Program-made: the position numbers and the translations under genes
The notes under the pieces: generated by a model
What the model was told of the DNA's origin: nothing
The model's input: the letters and a program-made list of their open reading frames with translations, nothing else
The model's database searches: none
Source of the DNA: JBLKSS01 sp047607725
Lineage (GTDB): Bacteria > Pseudomonadota > Gammaproteobacteria > Enterobacterales > Enterobacteriaceae
Assembly (NCBI RefSeq): GCF_047607725.1
Contig: NZ_JBLKSS010000089.1
Coordinates: forward strand, 1-14,680
Length of the DNA: 14,680 nucleotides
Direction: 5' to 3'
Part shown: piece by piece, positions 7,513 to 14,540 of the stretch
Numbering within the stretch: the first letter of the stretch is position 1
Layout: every line of letters begins with the position of its first letter

Positions 7513-9218
7513 GTGTTAATGCTGTTACATTTGCTGTCCGCCGTGGCGTTGCTGGTATGGGGCACCCATATCGTTAGCACGAGTATTATGCGTGTCTATG
7601 GTGCCCGTCTGCGGCAGGTGCTTAGCCGCAGCGTAGAGAAAAAAACCATGGCCTTTATGGCTGGTATCGGCGTGACCGCGCTGGTGCAGAGCAGCAATGC
7701 CACGGCGATGGTGGTGACGTCCTTCGTGGCCCAGAAATTGGTGACGCCGGCGCTGGTGATTATTCTCGGTGCCGATGTGGGTACCGCCCTGATGGCGCGG
7801 GTGCTGACCTTCGATCTTTCCTGGCTGTCGCCGCTGCTTATTTTCATCGGCGTTTGTCTGTTTCTCGGCCGTAAACAATCCCGCGCCGGGCAACTGGGCC
7901 GCGTCGCTATCGGCCTGGGCCTCATTCTGCTGGCTCTGGAACTGATTGTCAGCGCCTCCACGCCCATTACGCAGGCCAGCGGCATCAAAGTGCTGTTCTC
8001 TTCCCTTACCGGCGATATCCTGTTGGATGCGCTGACCGGGGCGTTGTTCGCCATTATCAGTCACTCCAGTCTGGCTGCGGTGCTGCTGACCGCGACCCTC
8101 TCCGCTACCGATGTCATCTCCTTCAAAGTGGCGCTGTGCCTGGCGATCGGCGCGAATCTCGGCAGCGGGATCCTGGCAATGCTTAACGCCAGCGGCCAGA
8201 ACGCCGAGGGCAAACGCGTCGCTCTCGGCAGCCTGCTGTTTAAACTTATCGGTTGCCTGGTGCGCTGCCGTTTGTCTCGCCGCTGGCGGATTCGGAATTG
8301 GTCATCTATTTCCATGTGTTCTATAACCTGCTCCGCTGTCTGGCCATGGTGCTCTTCGCCGATCATATGGCGCGTCTGTGCAGTAAGTGGATTGCCGATA
8401 CTCCGATAGACGATCGCAGCGTGCGCCACTTGGACACCAGCGCGCTGGATACGCCCGCGCTGGCGCTGGTGAACGCCGCCCGTGAAACGCTGCGCATGGG
8501 TGACGTGGTGGAAAGCATGTTGCTGTTGCACACCGAGGTGCTGCACGGGCAGGTTGAAAAAAACCGCGAAGTACGCCGTCTGGACGACGACGTTGATGTG
8601 CTGTACACGGTCATTAAACTTTATCTGGCGCAGATCCCGAAGGAAGATCTGGACGAAGCGGATTCGCGCCGCTGGGCGGAAATCATTGAAATGGCCCTCA
8701 ATCTGGAACAGGTGGGGGATATTATAGAACGCATGACAGGGGATATTGCCGCCAAATCGCTGAATGCGTGCCGGGCTTTCTCCGCCCAGGGCATGAAGGA
8801 GCTGGATACGCTGCATGAGCAGCTGATGTCAAACCTGCGCTTAAGCCTGTCGGTGTTTTTGTCGAACGATATGACCAGCGTCCGCCGCCTGCGCCGTGCC
8901 AAGCACCGCTTTCGTATCACCGACCGCCGTTATGCGCACGCCCATGTGGATCGGTTGCACCAGCAGAATGTGCAGAGTTTGGAAACCAGTTCGCTGCATT
9001 TGAGCCTGCTGGGGGATCTGAAACGGGTCAATTCGCTGTTCTGCTCGGTGGCCTATAACGTGCTGGAGCTGGACGAGGAGTCGGAAGAGGATGAGGTCCG
9101 CGAGCGTGACGACAACCGGCCGCCGGTACGCCCTGACGGCGCGGCGCGGGGCCGCCAGAATGGCGTCGCATGGCCCGCCCGTGTCATTCTGGCTTTCTGC
9201 CGCCACGCCGGCGGGTGA
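7513..9218 (+). pseudogene. yjbB: yjbB Na+/phosphate cotransporter-like gene, frameshifted
   Basis: YjbB is an inner-membrane Na+/Pi-cotransporter-family protein with a cytoplasmic PhoU-like domain; in E. coli it is linked to phosphate export. The first part (7513 to about 8261) matches from MLMLLHLLSAVALLVWGTHI to LGSLLFKLIGCL, with the family QSSNA motif at residues 59-63 and the second repeat's HSSLAAVLL. The match then continues one frame over from about 8262 (ALPFVSPLADSELVIYFHVF) through the PhoU-like region to YNVLELDEESEEDE. Adding one base near 8260-8262 restores a single frame. The loop before ELVIYFHVF also looks about nine residues shorter than in E. coli, and about 35 extra residues follow the usual acidic end. 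GTG at 7513 aligns with the E. coli start; AAGGGAG lies 11 bases upstream. A sequencing error is possible. Confidence 0.88.
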
Positions 9219-9289
9219 GGGATGTGGAAGGCTCGGCCGTCTCCGCGGAGGATAAGGGGGACGGTATGCTCGCCGGTTTAATCGTCGGT

Positions 9290-9314
9290 GACGGCGGGCT
9301 CTAAGCCCGTCGCC
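9290..9314. terminator. Possible hairpin between convergent yjbB and lysC
   Basis: CGGGCT (9295-9300) and AGCCCG (9304-9309) form a 6-bp stem with a 3-base loop, extended by a G-T wobble and two further pairs. It sits between the convergent ends of yjbB and lysC. It has no T run on either strand, so its role as a terminator is uncertain. Confidence 0.35.
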
Positions 9315-9322
9315 GGGCAGGC

Positions 9323-10687
9323 TTAGTCGAACAGCGCGCCGTGCAAGGTTCTTACCACCTGCTCGGCGTCGCCGCCCGGCACCAGCAGGCAGAGATTATG
9401 GCTGCTGGCGCCGTAGCAAATGAGCCGGATATTGAACTGATCCAGGACGCCGAAGACCTCTTTTCCCACCCCGCAAGCCTGCGACAATTTATTGCCAATC
9501 AATGCCACCAACGCCAGATCCTCTTCCACTTCTACCCGGCAAAGGGAGGAGAGTTCGGTCAGCAGCGCTTGCGTCAGCAGGCTCGCGCCGGTGGTGGTGG
9601 TGCCGGTAGTGTCCATGGTGAGCGCCACGCTGACCTCGGACGTGGTTATAAGATCCACCGAAATCGCATGTCGCGCCAGAATATTAAACACCTCCGCCAG
9701 AAAAGCCCGGGCGTGCAGCATGTTGAGGCTATGCAGCGTCAGCAGCGTTTGGCGCCGGCGCAGGGCCAGGGCGCGGAACAGCGGCGGATTGTCGGTGTGA
9801 TTATAAACCAGGGTACCGCCGGCGGCGGGATCTTTACTGGAGCCGACGAACACCGGAATCGCGCTGCGCACCGCCGGCAGTAGCGTCGCCGGATGCAGAA
9901 TTTTAGCGCCAAAGGTGGCCATTTCCGTCGCTTCCTCGAAGCTGATTTCATCGATGCGCTTGGCCTGCGGGACGACGCGCGGATCGGTGGTATAGATGCC
10001 GGGCACATCGGTCCATATATCGATGCGCCCCGCCTCCAGCGCTTCTCCCAGCAATGCCGCGGTATAATCGCTACCGCCTCGGCCGAGGGTGGTGGTGCGC
10101 CCTTTTGCCTCGCTGCCGATAAAACCCTGGGTAATGACCAGCTCGCTTTCCAGGCGCGGCAGCAGCAGGGTGCGCGTTTGCGCCTTGAGCATATGGCTGT
10201 CTGGCTCGGCGCGGCCAAACTGATCGTTGGTGCGCATCACTTTACGCACATCAAACCACGTCGCCGCCACGCCCCGCTGCCGCAAGACTTCCACAAACAG
10301 CAGGGTCGACATCAGCTCGCCGTGGCTGACCAACTCATCGGTCAGCGCAAGTGATGTCGCAAGGCCCGCCGCTTCGGCGAGCATAGCGATGTTATCAATC
10401 ATCCGATCGATCTCTTCGCGGATCACCGTTTGCTCGGCCAGACGGTCGATAATGCTATATTGGATGCGGCGGATTTCGTCCAGATAGTAGGCGCGACGCT
10501 CCGCTTCGTTGCCTTCCGACAACGCTACCAACACATTGGTGACGCCGGCCGAAGCGGAAAGCACCACTAGATGCACCGCGGGATTGGCTAATATGATATC
10601 CGCACTGCGGTTCATCGCGTCGAAATCGGCCACGCTGGTGCCGCCGAATTTGGCTACCCGCAGGGGAGCAGCAGAGTTGTTTGACAT
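9323..10687 (-). CDS. lysC: Lysine-sensitive aspartokinase III
   Basis: LysC phosphorylates L-aspartate, the first step towards lysine, diaminopimelate, threonine and methionine, in the cytosol. The 454-residue protein is full length (E. coli 449). It has the kinase motif KFGGTSV at residues 13-19, GRGGSDYTAALL in the nucleotide/substrate region, WTDVPGIYTTDPR, and C-terminal ACT domains (about 310-450) with ISVDLITTSEVSVAL, where lysine binds for feedback inhibition. The N-terminus carries about five extra residues (MSNNSAAPLRVAK). The likely SD, GAGG, sits 11 bases from the ATG, a little far. It is transcribed leftward, convergent with yjbB and divergent from pgi. A lysine riboswitch (10801-10989) lies in its leader. 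Keeping both enzyme and control suggests that lysine/diaminopimelate synthesis is still under selection. Confidence 0.97.
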   Translation of the reverse strand: MSNNSAAPLRVAKFGGTSVADFDAMNRSADIILANPAVHLVVLSASAGVTNVLVALSEGNEAERRAYYLDEIRRIQYSIIDRLAEQTVIREEIDRMIDNIAMLAEAAGLATSLALTDELVSHGELMSTLLFVEVLRQRGVAATWFDVRKVMRTNDQFGRAEPDSHMLKAQTRTLLLPRLESELVITQGFIGSEAKGRTTTLGRGGSDYTAALLGEALEAGRIDIWTDVPGIYTTDPRVVPQAKRIDEISFEEATEMATFGAKILHPATLLPAVRSAIPVFVGSSKDPAAGGTLVYNHTDNPPLFRALALRRRQTLLTLHSLNMLHARAFLAEVFNILARHAISVDLITTSEVSVALTMDTTGTTTTGASLLTQALLTELSSLCRVEVEEDLALVALIGNKLSQACGVGKEVFGVLDQFNIRLICYGASSHNLCLLVPGGDAEQVVRTLHGALFD

Positions 10688-10699
10688 GCCTAAAAATGC

Positions 10700-10752
10700 C
10701 TCGTGTCAGATGCCATGGCTGGTGACATCGGTGATATCAGACCAGGCACGAG
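10700..10752 (-). promoter_or_regulatory. Hairpin covering the lysC ribosome binding site
   Basis: On the lysC transcript CUCGUG (from 10747-10752) can pair with CACGAG (from 10700-10705), with an inner pairing of CUGGU (10741-10745) with ACCAG (10719-10723). The 3' strand overlaps the lysC SD sequence (GAGG, 10699-10702). It therefore looks like the expression platform of the upstream riboswitch: when formed it would hide the start site. In E. coli the lysC riboswitch also acts on translation, with RNase E cleavage. There is no T run, so control by attenuation is less likely. Confidence 0.6.
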
Positions 10753-10800
10753 TCAAGCGCGGGAAACAGGGAGCAGGCGTAGAAGTTGGCTACGGTACAC

Positions 10801-10989
10801 CCAGAAGCGCCCCACCGTGCCGATCGCCTGGTGGCGAACAATGCTGGTGACAACCCAGGGGATTCAGCCCCTGTGGTCGACGGCGGCCGGCCCGTATGCC
10901 CGCTATCGTCTCGGCGTCGCTCCCCCTGGGGTGTGATCGCGGGAAAACGGATCCTCCCACACCCTGCCTGGGCGACGCGCCTCTTCTGG
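10801..10989 (-). promoter_or_regulatory. Lysine riboswitch (L box) of lysC
   Basis: Read on the minus strand, the leader closes with P1 arms CCAGAAG (10983-10989) and CUUCUGG (10801-10807). Between them are the conserved core words AGAGGCGCG, GGAGGA, AGGGGGAG followed by GCCGAG, and AGGGGCUGAAUCCCCU then GGGUUGUCACC. These agree closely with the E. coli lysC L box as I recall it. The aptamer binds L-lysine and lowers lysC expression. All core junction elements appear present, so it is probably functional. Confidence 0.93.
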
Positions 10990-11020
10990 TTCACGCATCA
11001 GATGCGTCACTAGGCCATTA

Positions 11021-11049
11021 GAAATAACGGGTAATAACGTTGATGTCAA
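11021..11049 (-). promoter_or_regulatory. Candidate lysC promoter with overlapping palindrome
   Basis: A perfect -35 TTGACA (minus strand, 11049 to 11044) is followed after exactly 17 bases by TATTTC (11026 to 11021), a weak -10. The predicted start falls about 20 bases before the riboswitch. The 16-bp palindrome ACGTTGA-TG-TCAACGT (11037-11052) covers the -35 box and could be a repressor site. No binding protein is identified. Confidence 0.55.
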
Positions 11050-11068
11050 CGTGGCAGCACGTGATTTT

Positions 11069-11102
11069 ATTATCGCCGGCCCGATTCCCGGCAGGCGATA
11101 AT
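11069..11102. repeat. 9-bp inverted repeat between lysC and pgi
   Basis: ATTATCGCC (11069-11077) and GGCGATAAT (11094-11102) are perfect complements around a 16-base GC-rich centre that has some self-pairing of its own. It sits in the divergent lysC/pgi gap, upstream of the lysC promoter. It may be an operator, a REP-like unit or a chance fold. The gap holds no gene, and no convincing pgi promoter was seen apart from a TACAAT at 11229-11234. Confidence 0.5.
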
Positions 11103-11277
11103 TTGCAGCAGGAAAAACAGCGCGAGTCTGTTAGGCTGAATATAGGCATGCCGCGCGGCCGATGCCGGTTTTCACTCGGGGCGACACGTTAGCGCAAGAA
11201 AAAGCATCCCCAGCGCGGTGTTAAGCGATACAATCAAAAAAATATGCGACGATTTAATCACCTATAAGAGTGTTGTT

Positions 11278-12927
11278 ATGAAAAATATCAATCCCAGTCA
11301 TACCGCGGCCTGGAAAGCGCTGCAACAACATTTCGACTCGATGAAAGACGTGCAGATAAGCGACCTGTTCGCGCAAGAGCCGGATCGTTTTTCCGCCTTC
11401 TCGGCAACGTTCGACGACCAGATGCTGGTGGATTACTCCAAAAACCGCATTACCGCCGAGACCTTGACCCGCTTGTTGGCGCTGGCGGACGAATGTGGCG
11501 TTAAGGACGCGATTGCCGCCATGTTCAACGGCGAGAAAATCAACCGTACCGAGGACAGGGCGGTGCTGTATGTGGCGTTACGCAACCGCAGCAATACACC
11601 GATTAACGTTGACGGCAAGGATGTGATGCCGGACGTTAATGCGGTGCTGGCGAAAATGAAACAATTCTGCGAGCGGGTGATCGGCGGCGAATGGAAAGGG
11701 TATACCGGCCGCACCATCACCGATATCGTCAATATCGGTATCGGTGGCTCCGATCTTGGCCCGTATATGGTGACCGAGGCGCTACGGCCTTACAAAAACC
11801 ATCTACACATGCATTATGTGTCCAACGTTGACGGCACCCATATCGCTGAAACGATTAAGGACCTGGATCCGGCGGCCACCTTATTCCTGGTGGCGTCCAA
11901 AACCTTTACCACCCAGGAAACCATGACCAATGCCCACAGCGCGCGGGATTGGTTCCTGAAAACCGCCGGTGATGAGAAACATGTCTCCCGCCATTTCGCC
12001 GCCTTGTCCACCAACGCCAAAGCGGTAGCGGAATTTGGCATCGATACCGAAAATATGTTTGAGTTCTGGGACTGGGTTGGCGGTCGCTATTCGCTGTGGT
12101 CCGCCATCGGTTTATCCATTGCGCTGTCGCTTGGCTTTGAGAATTTTGAAAAACTGCTCAGCGGCGCGCACGCCATGGACCATCATTTCATCGAAACACC
12201 GCTGGATAAGAATTTACCGGTACTGTTGGCGCTCATCGGCATTTGGTATAACAATTTCTACGGAATGGAAACCGAAGCAATACTGCCTTACGATCAATAT
12301 ATGCACCGCTTCGCGGCCTATTTCCAGCAGGCTAATATGGAGTCCAACGGGAAATATGTCGATCGCGAGGGGCATCCCGTGAGCTATCAAACCGGGCCTA
12401 TTATCTGGGGTGAACCGGGCACCAACGGGCAGCATGCATTTTATCAGCTGATTCACCAGGGGACGAAAATCGTGCCTTGCGATTTTATCGCACCCGCCAT
12501 CAGCCATAATCCGCTTGCCGATCACCACGCCAAACTGCTGTCCAATTTCTTCGCTCAGACCGAAGCGCTGGCCTTTGGCAAATCACGCGACGTCGTGGAG
12601 CAAGAATTCAGCGCGGCCGGGAAATCGCCGGATCAGGTGCGGCACGTGGCGCCGTTTAAAGTGTTTGAGGGCCACCGCCCCACCAACTCTATTTTGCTGC
12701 GCGAGATTACCCCCTATAGCCTAGGGGCGCTGATTGCGCTGTACGAGCACAAAATTTTCACGCAAGGGGCGATATTGAATATCTATACCTTCGACCAGTG
12801 GGGCGTTGAGTTGGGCAAGCAGCTCGCCAATCGCATTTTGCCGGAATTGGCGCAGGATAATCCGATTGACGCCCATGATAGTTCTACCAACGGCTTGATC
12901 AATCGTTATAAATCCTGGCGTCACTGA
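11278..12927 (+). CDS. pgi: Glucose-6-phosphate isomerase
   Basis: Pgi interconverts glucose-6-phosphate and fructose-6-phosphate in the cytosol (glycolysis and gluconeogenesis). The protein is 549 residues, exactly the E. coli length, with the signature DWVGGRYSLWSAIG (265-278). The known catalytic residues are all present: Glu355 (ANMESNGK), His386 (GTNGQHAF) and Lys514 (ELGKQLANR). The phosphate-binding loop is at about 154-160 (IGIGGSD), with SKTFTTQET at 208-216. The ATG at 11278 (MKNINPSHTAAW) was chosen over an in-frame ATG at 11218, because it matches the family start and follows AAGAG. Gene order lysC-pgi-yjbE is the normal enterobacterial one. Confidence 0.98.
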   Translation: MKNINPSHTAAWKALQQHFDSMKDVQISDLFAQEPDRFSAFSATFDDQMLVDYSKNRITAETLTRLLALADECGVKDAIAAMFNGEKINRTEDRAVLYVALRNRSNTPINVDGKDVMPDVNAVLAKMKQFCERVIGGEWKGYTGRTITDIVNIGIGGSDLGPYMVTEALRPYKNHLHMHYVSNVDGTHIAETIKDLDPAATLFLVASKTFTTQETMTNAHSARDWFLKTAGDEKHVSRHFAALSTNAKAVAEFGIDTENMFEFWDWVGGRYSLWSAIGLSIALSLGFENFEKLLSGAHAMDHHFIETPLDKNLPVLLALIGIWYNNFYGMETEAILPYDQYMHRFAAYFQQANMESNGKYVDREGHPVSYQTGPIIWGEPGTNGQHAFYQLIHQGTKIVPCDFIAPAISHNPLADHHAKLLSNFFAQTEALAFGKSRDVVEQEFSAAGKSPDQVRHVAPFKVFEGHRPTNSILLREITPYSLGALIALYEHKIFTQGAILNIYTFDQWGVELGKQLANRILPELAQDNPIDAHDSSTNGLINRYKSWRH

Positions 12928-12946
12928 TAAATTTTCCTTGTGGGAG

Positions 12947-12969
12947 AGCGGCCGGTCTCTGGCCGCTTT
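12947..12969 (+). terminator. Probable intrinsic terminator of pgi
   Basis: AGCGGCC (12947-12953) pairs perfectly with GGCCGCT (12961-12967) around a 7-base loop, 20 bp after the pgi stop. It is followed by a short T-rich run (TTTACTT). The stem is strong; the T tract is weak. Confidence 0.65.
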
Positions 12970-13032
12970 ACTTCCCGCGCGAGGCCACCAATAACCTAAA
13001 GCGTGACGCCGGTGGCTATTTAGAAACACTTT

Positions 13033-13046
13033 TAGGGTTATTCTTA
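13033..13046 (+). promoter_or_regulatory. Weak RcsAB-box-like site
   Basis: TAGGGTTATTCTTA matches about 10 of 14 positions of the RcsAB consensus as I recall it. The yjbEFGH operon of E. coli is reported to be under Rcs control, which makes the site worth noting. However, it lies about 425 bp from yjbE, further than usual. Confidence 0.25.
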
Positions 13047-13365
13047 AAAATACCCCGTCCGTCGCCGATTTTGGGCAATGAAAAATAGCGGTGTTAACCT
13101 CCTATTAGGCTTTAATAATCAGGGAATTAGGTCAAAACAAGTTTAAGCGCCGTAGCCCTTCATAGCTTAAGTTGACGTTATTGAGGGATGCAACTTTTAG
13201 CCTTGCGCGCGGTCCACCTGATAAGCCTTTCAGCAAATTATCGCGACAATAATGGAGTGATGGCGCTATTTAATTTTACATGCCGATAACAAGACAGTGA
13301 AATATATCGCTTTGCTCTGTTCTTACCCGCCTTTCAGCACTTTTGCGACCTTCTCATTAGCCAAG

Positions 13366-13422
13366 AATGCAATCTGTATTTTATTGCATTATATTTCTTT
13401 ATTATTATATAATTAATATAAT
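13366..13422 (+). promoter_or_regulatory. Candidate yjbE promoter with inverted repeat
   Basis: Two perfect TATAAT boxes (13408-13413 and 13417-13422) lie 50-60 bp before yjbE. The first is 18 bases after TTGCAT (13384-13389), a poor -35. That -35 falls in the right arm of a perfect 8-bp inverted repeat, AATGCAAT (13366-13373) with ATTGCATT (13383-13390). This arrangement could let a regulator bind over the -35. No clear SD precedes yjbE. Confidence 0.45.
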
Positions 13423-13470
13423 CATTATATTTACTATAGTAACCATCATAATAAGTTAAATGTATTTAAT

Positions 13471-13728
13471 ATGAAACTGTTAAGTGTAGTAATAGCTGCA
13501 GCGTTGATGGTGAGTGGTTCCTACGCGATCGCTGCACCGGCGACCGCAACCGGTACTGACCAAGGCGGCACCGCCGGCGGCGCTACGGCTTCCGGTCTGA
13601 GCGCTGGTTCAGCCACTGCGGTGGGTGTCGGCGCGATCGCTGTTATCGCTGGCGCGGCGTTGATCTCCTCCCACAACGACGATAATGGTGGCGGCAGCAA
13701 CACCAGCACCACGACTTCAATGTTCTAA
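13471..13728 (+). CDS. yjbE: YjbE, small secreted Gly/Ser/Thr-rich protein
   Basis: This 85-residue protein has a clear signal peptide (MKLLSVVIAAALMVSGSYAIAA, cut probably after the last Ala). A short low-complexity mature part holds many Gly, Ala, Ser and Thr residues, one hydrophobic stretch (about 50-65) and a Thr/Ser tail. Size, design and position after pgi match E. coli YjbE (80 residues), first gene of the yjbEFGH cluster tied to an exopolysaccharide. Its exact role is unknown. A terminator directly downstream suggests that it is made in excess of yjbF. It appears intact. Confidence 0.85.
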   Translation: MKLLSVVIAAALMVSGSYAIAAPATATGTDQGGTAGGATASGLSAGSATAVGVGAIAVIAGAALISSHNDDNGGGSNTSTTTSMF

Positions 13729-13743
13729 TTAAAAAATAATCAG

Positions 13744-13769
13744 TAACCACGAAAGTGTGGTTATTTTTT
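13744..13769 (+). terminator. Intrinsic terminator between yjbE and yjbF
   Basis: TAACCAC (13744-13750) pairs with GTGGTTA (13757-13763) around a 6-base loop, followed by a run of six T. It starts 15 bp after the yjbE stop. Partial read-through would give high yjbE and low yjbF expression from one promoter. Confidence 0.75.
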
Positions 13770-13797
13770 GGACATTTTTCGTTTAGGACGAAACGAC

Positions 13798-14445
13798 GTG
13801 CGCTATTTCTTTTTGTTAGTAGTGTGCTTGCTGTTGGCTGCTTGCAGTCAGTCACAAAAGAGTATAGGTGATACGTTCGCATTGGCCATTTTTGGGACGC
13901 CTGACGTTGAGATGACGCTAGCCCAGGTGCGTACGATCCCTTACGCCAGTATGTACGCCAAAGTGAACGACGGGTCGCAAATCTTTGTGGTGTTGGCGTA
14001 TGCCGAACAGGGTGATCTCAAATGGGCTATCCGCGATCAGGCTATGCTGGGCACGCGTAATGGCCGTCTTATCAAAACCCTGGGACTGCCGGATAACCTG
14101 TTGGAAGTGACCAACCTCGACACCGATCCCCTGATCCATCCCAATAGCATCCTCAATGGCACCGAATGGACCTCTACTCGGTCGTGGACGGAGAAAGGCC
14201 AGCTGCGGGCCGTGACGTTCATATCCTGGTTCAGCCTGGCGGACAATGAAACCCTTACGATACTTAATGTCCCCCACGCGACCCGCGTGCTTGAAGAAGA
14301 TGTCACCGTTGTCGAGCTGAAAACGCACTACCGTAACCGTTACTGGGTCGATGCGCGATCCGGCGCCGTGATAAAAACCGAACAATCTATTGGCCCGGAT
14401 TACTTCCCGATTGAAACCACCACTTTAAATCCCTATAAACCATGA
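13798..14445 (+). CDS. yjbF: YjbF, outer-membrane-type lipoprotein
   Basis: The 215-residue lipoprotein starts at GTG 13798 (RYFFLLVVCLLLAAC), which gives a standard lipoprotein signal with lipobox Cys16. AGGA lies nine bases upstream. An ATG ten codons earlier overlaps the terminator and would add a non-signal N-terminus. The sequence follows E. coli YjbF closely (PYASMYAKVNDG, FVVLAYAE, DQAML, DNLLEVTNL, NRYWVDA, DYFPIETT). It belongs to the YjbF/GfcB family of exopolysaccharide-associated lipoproteins. Its stop overlaps the yjbG start by 4 bp (ATGA). The gene is intact, though its downstream partner is cut. Confidence 0.9.
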   Translation: MRYFFLLVVCLLLAACSQSQKSIGDTFALAIFGTPDVEMTLAQVRTIPYASMYAKVNDGSQIFVVLAYAEQGDLKWAIRDQAMLGTRNGRLIKTLGLPDNLLEVTNLDTDPLIHPNSILNGTEWTSTRSWTEKGQLRAVTFISWFSLADNETLTILNVPHATRVLEEDVTVVELKTHYRNRYWVDARSGAVIKTEQSIGPDYFPIETTTLNPYKP

Positions 14446-14540
14446 AAAAACAACTCTTAGTCGCCGTGAGTTTATGTGCTGGTTTTATTGCGTCCGCTCT
14501 GGCCGACAGCCGGGTGGCGATTCATTATCCTGGGTAATCC
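14442..14540 (+). pseudogene. yjbG: yjbG, 5' stump cut off at an IS end
   Basis: ATG overlaps the yjbF stop. The frame encodes a signal peptide (MKKQLLVAVSLCAGFIASALA) plus DSRVAIHYPG, then TAA at 14535-14537. Three bases later the IS66-type terminus starts. YjbG is normally a periplasmic protein of about 245 residues (GfcC-like), so nearly all is lost, with yjbH presumably displaced. The in-frame stop lies before the IS, in GGGTAATCC; one extra G there could be a separate frameshift. Confidence 0.75.

Larger units (their letters stand above)
12970..13470 (+). other. AT-rich regulatory gap before yjbE
   Basis: No gene is visible in these 500 bp. The composition drops steadily towards very AT-rich sequence in the last 100 bp, unlike the GC-rich neighbours. 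It holds a weak RcsAB-like word (13033-13046) and a cluster of -10 hexamers with an inverted repeat (13366-13422). AT-rich upstream regions of this kind often bind H-NS; that is inference only. Confidence 0.5.

Noticed and set aside
11218..11277. 20-codon N-terminal extension of pgi from the ATG at 11218
   Set aside because: Downstream ATG 11278 matches the conserved 549-residue family start exactly and has a nearby AAGAG; the extension lacks a ribosome binding site.
13768..13797. Upstream ATG for yjbF
   Set aside because: It lies right at the terminator T run and would bury the lipoprotein signal; GTG 13798 gives a standard lipobox and has an SD.
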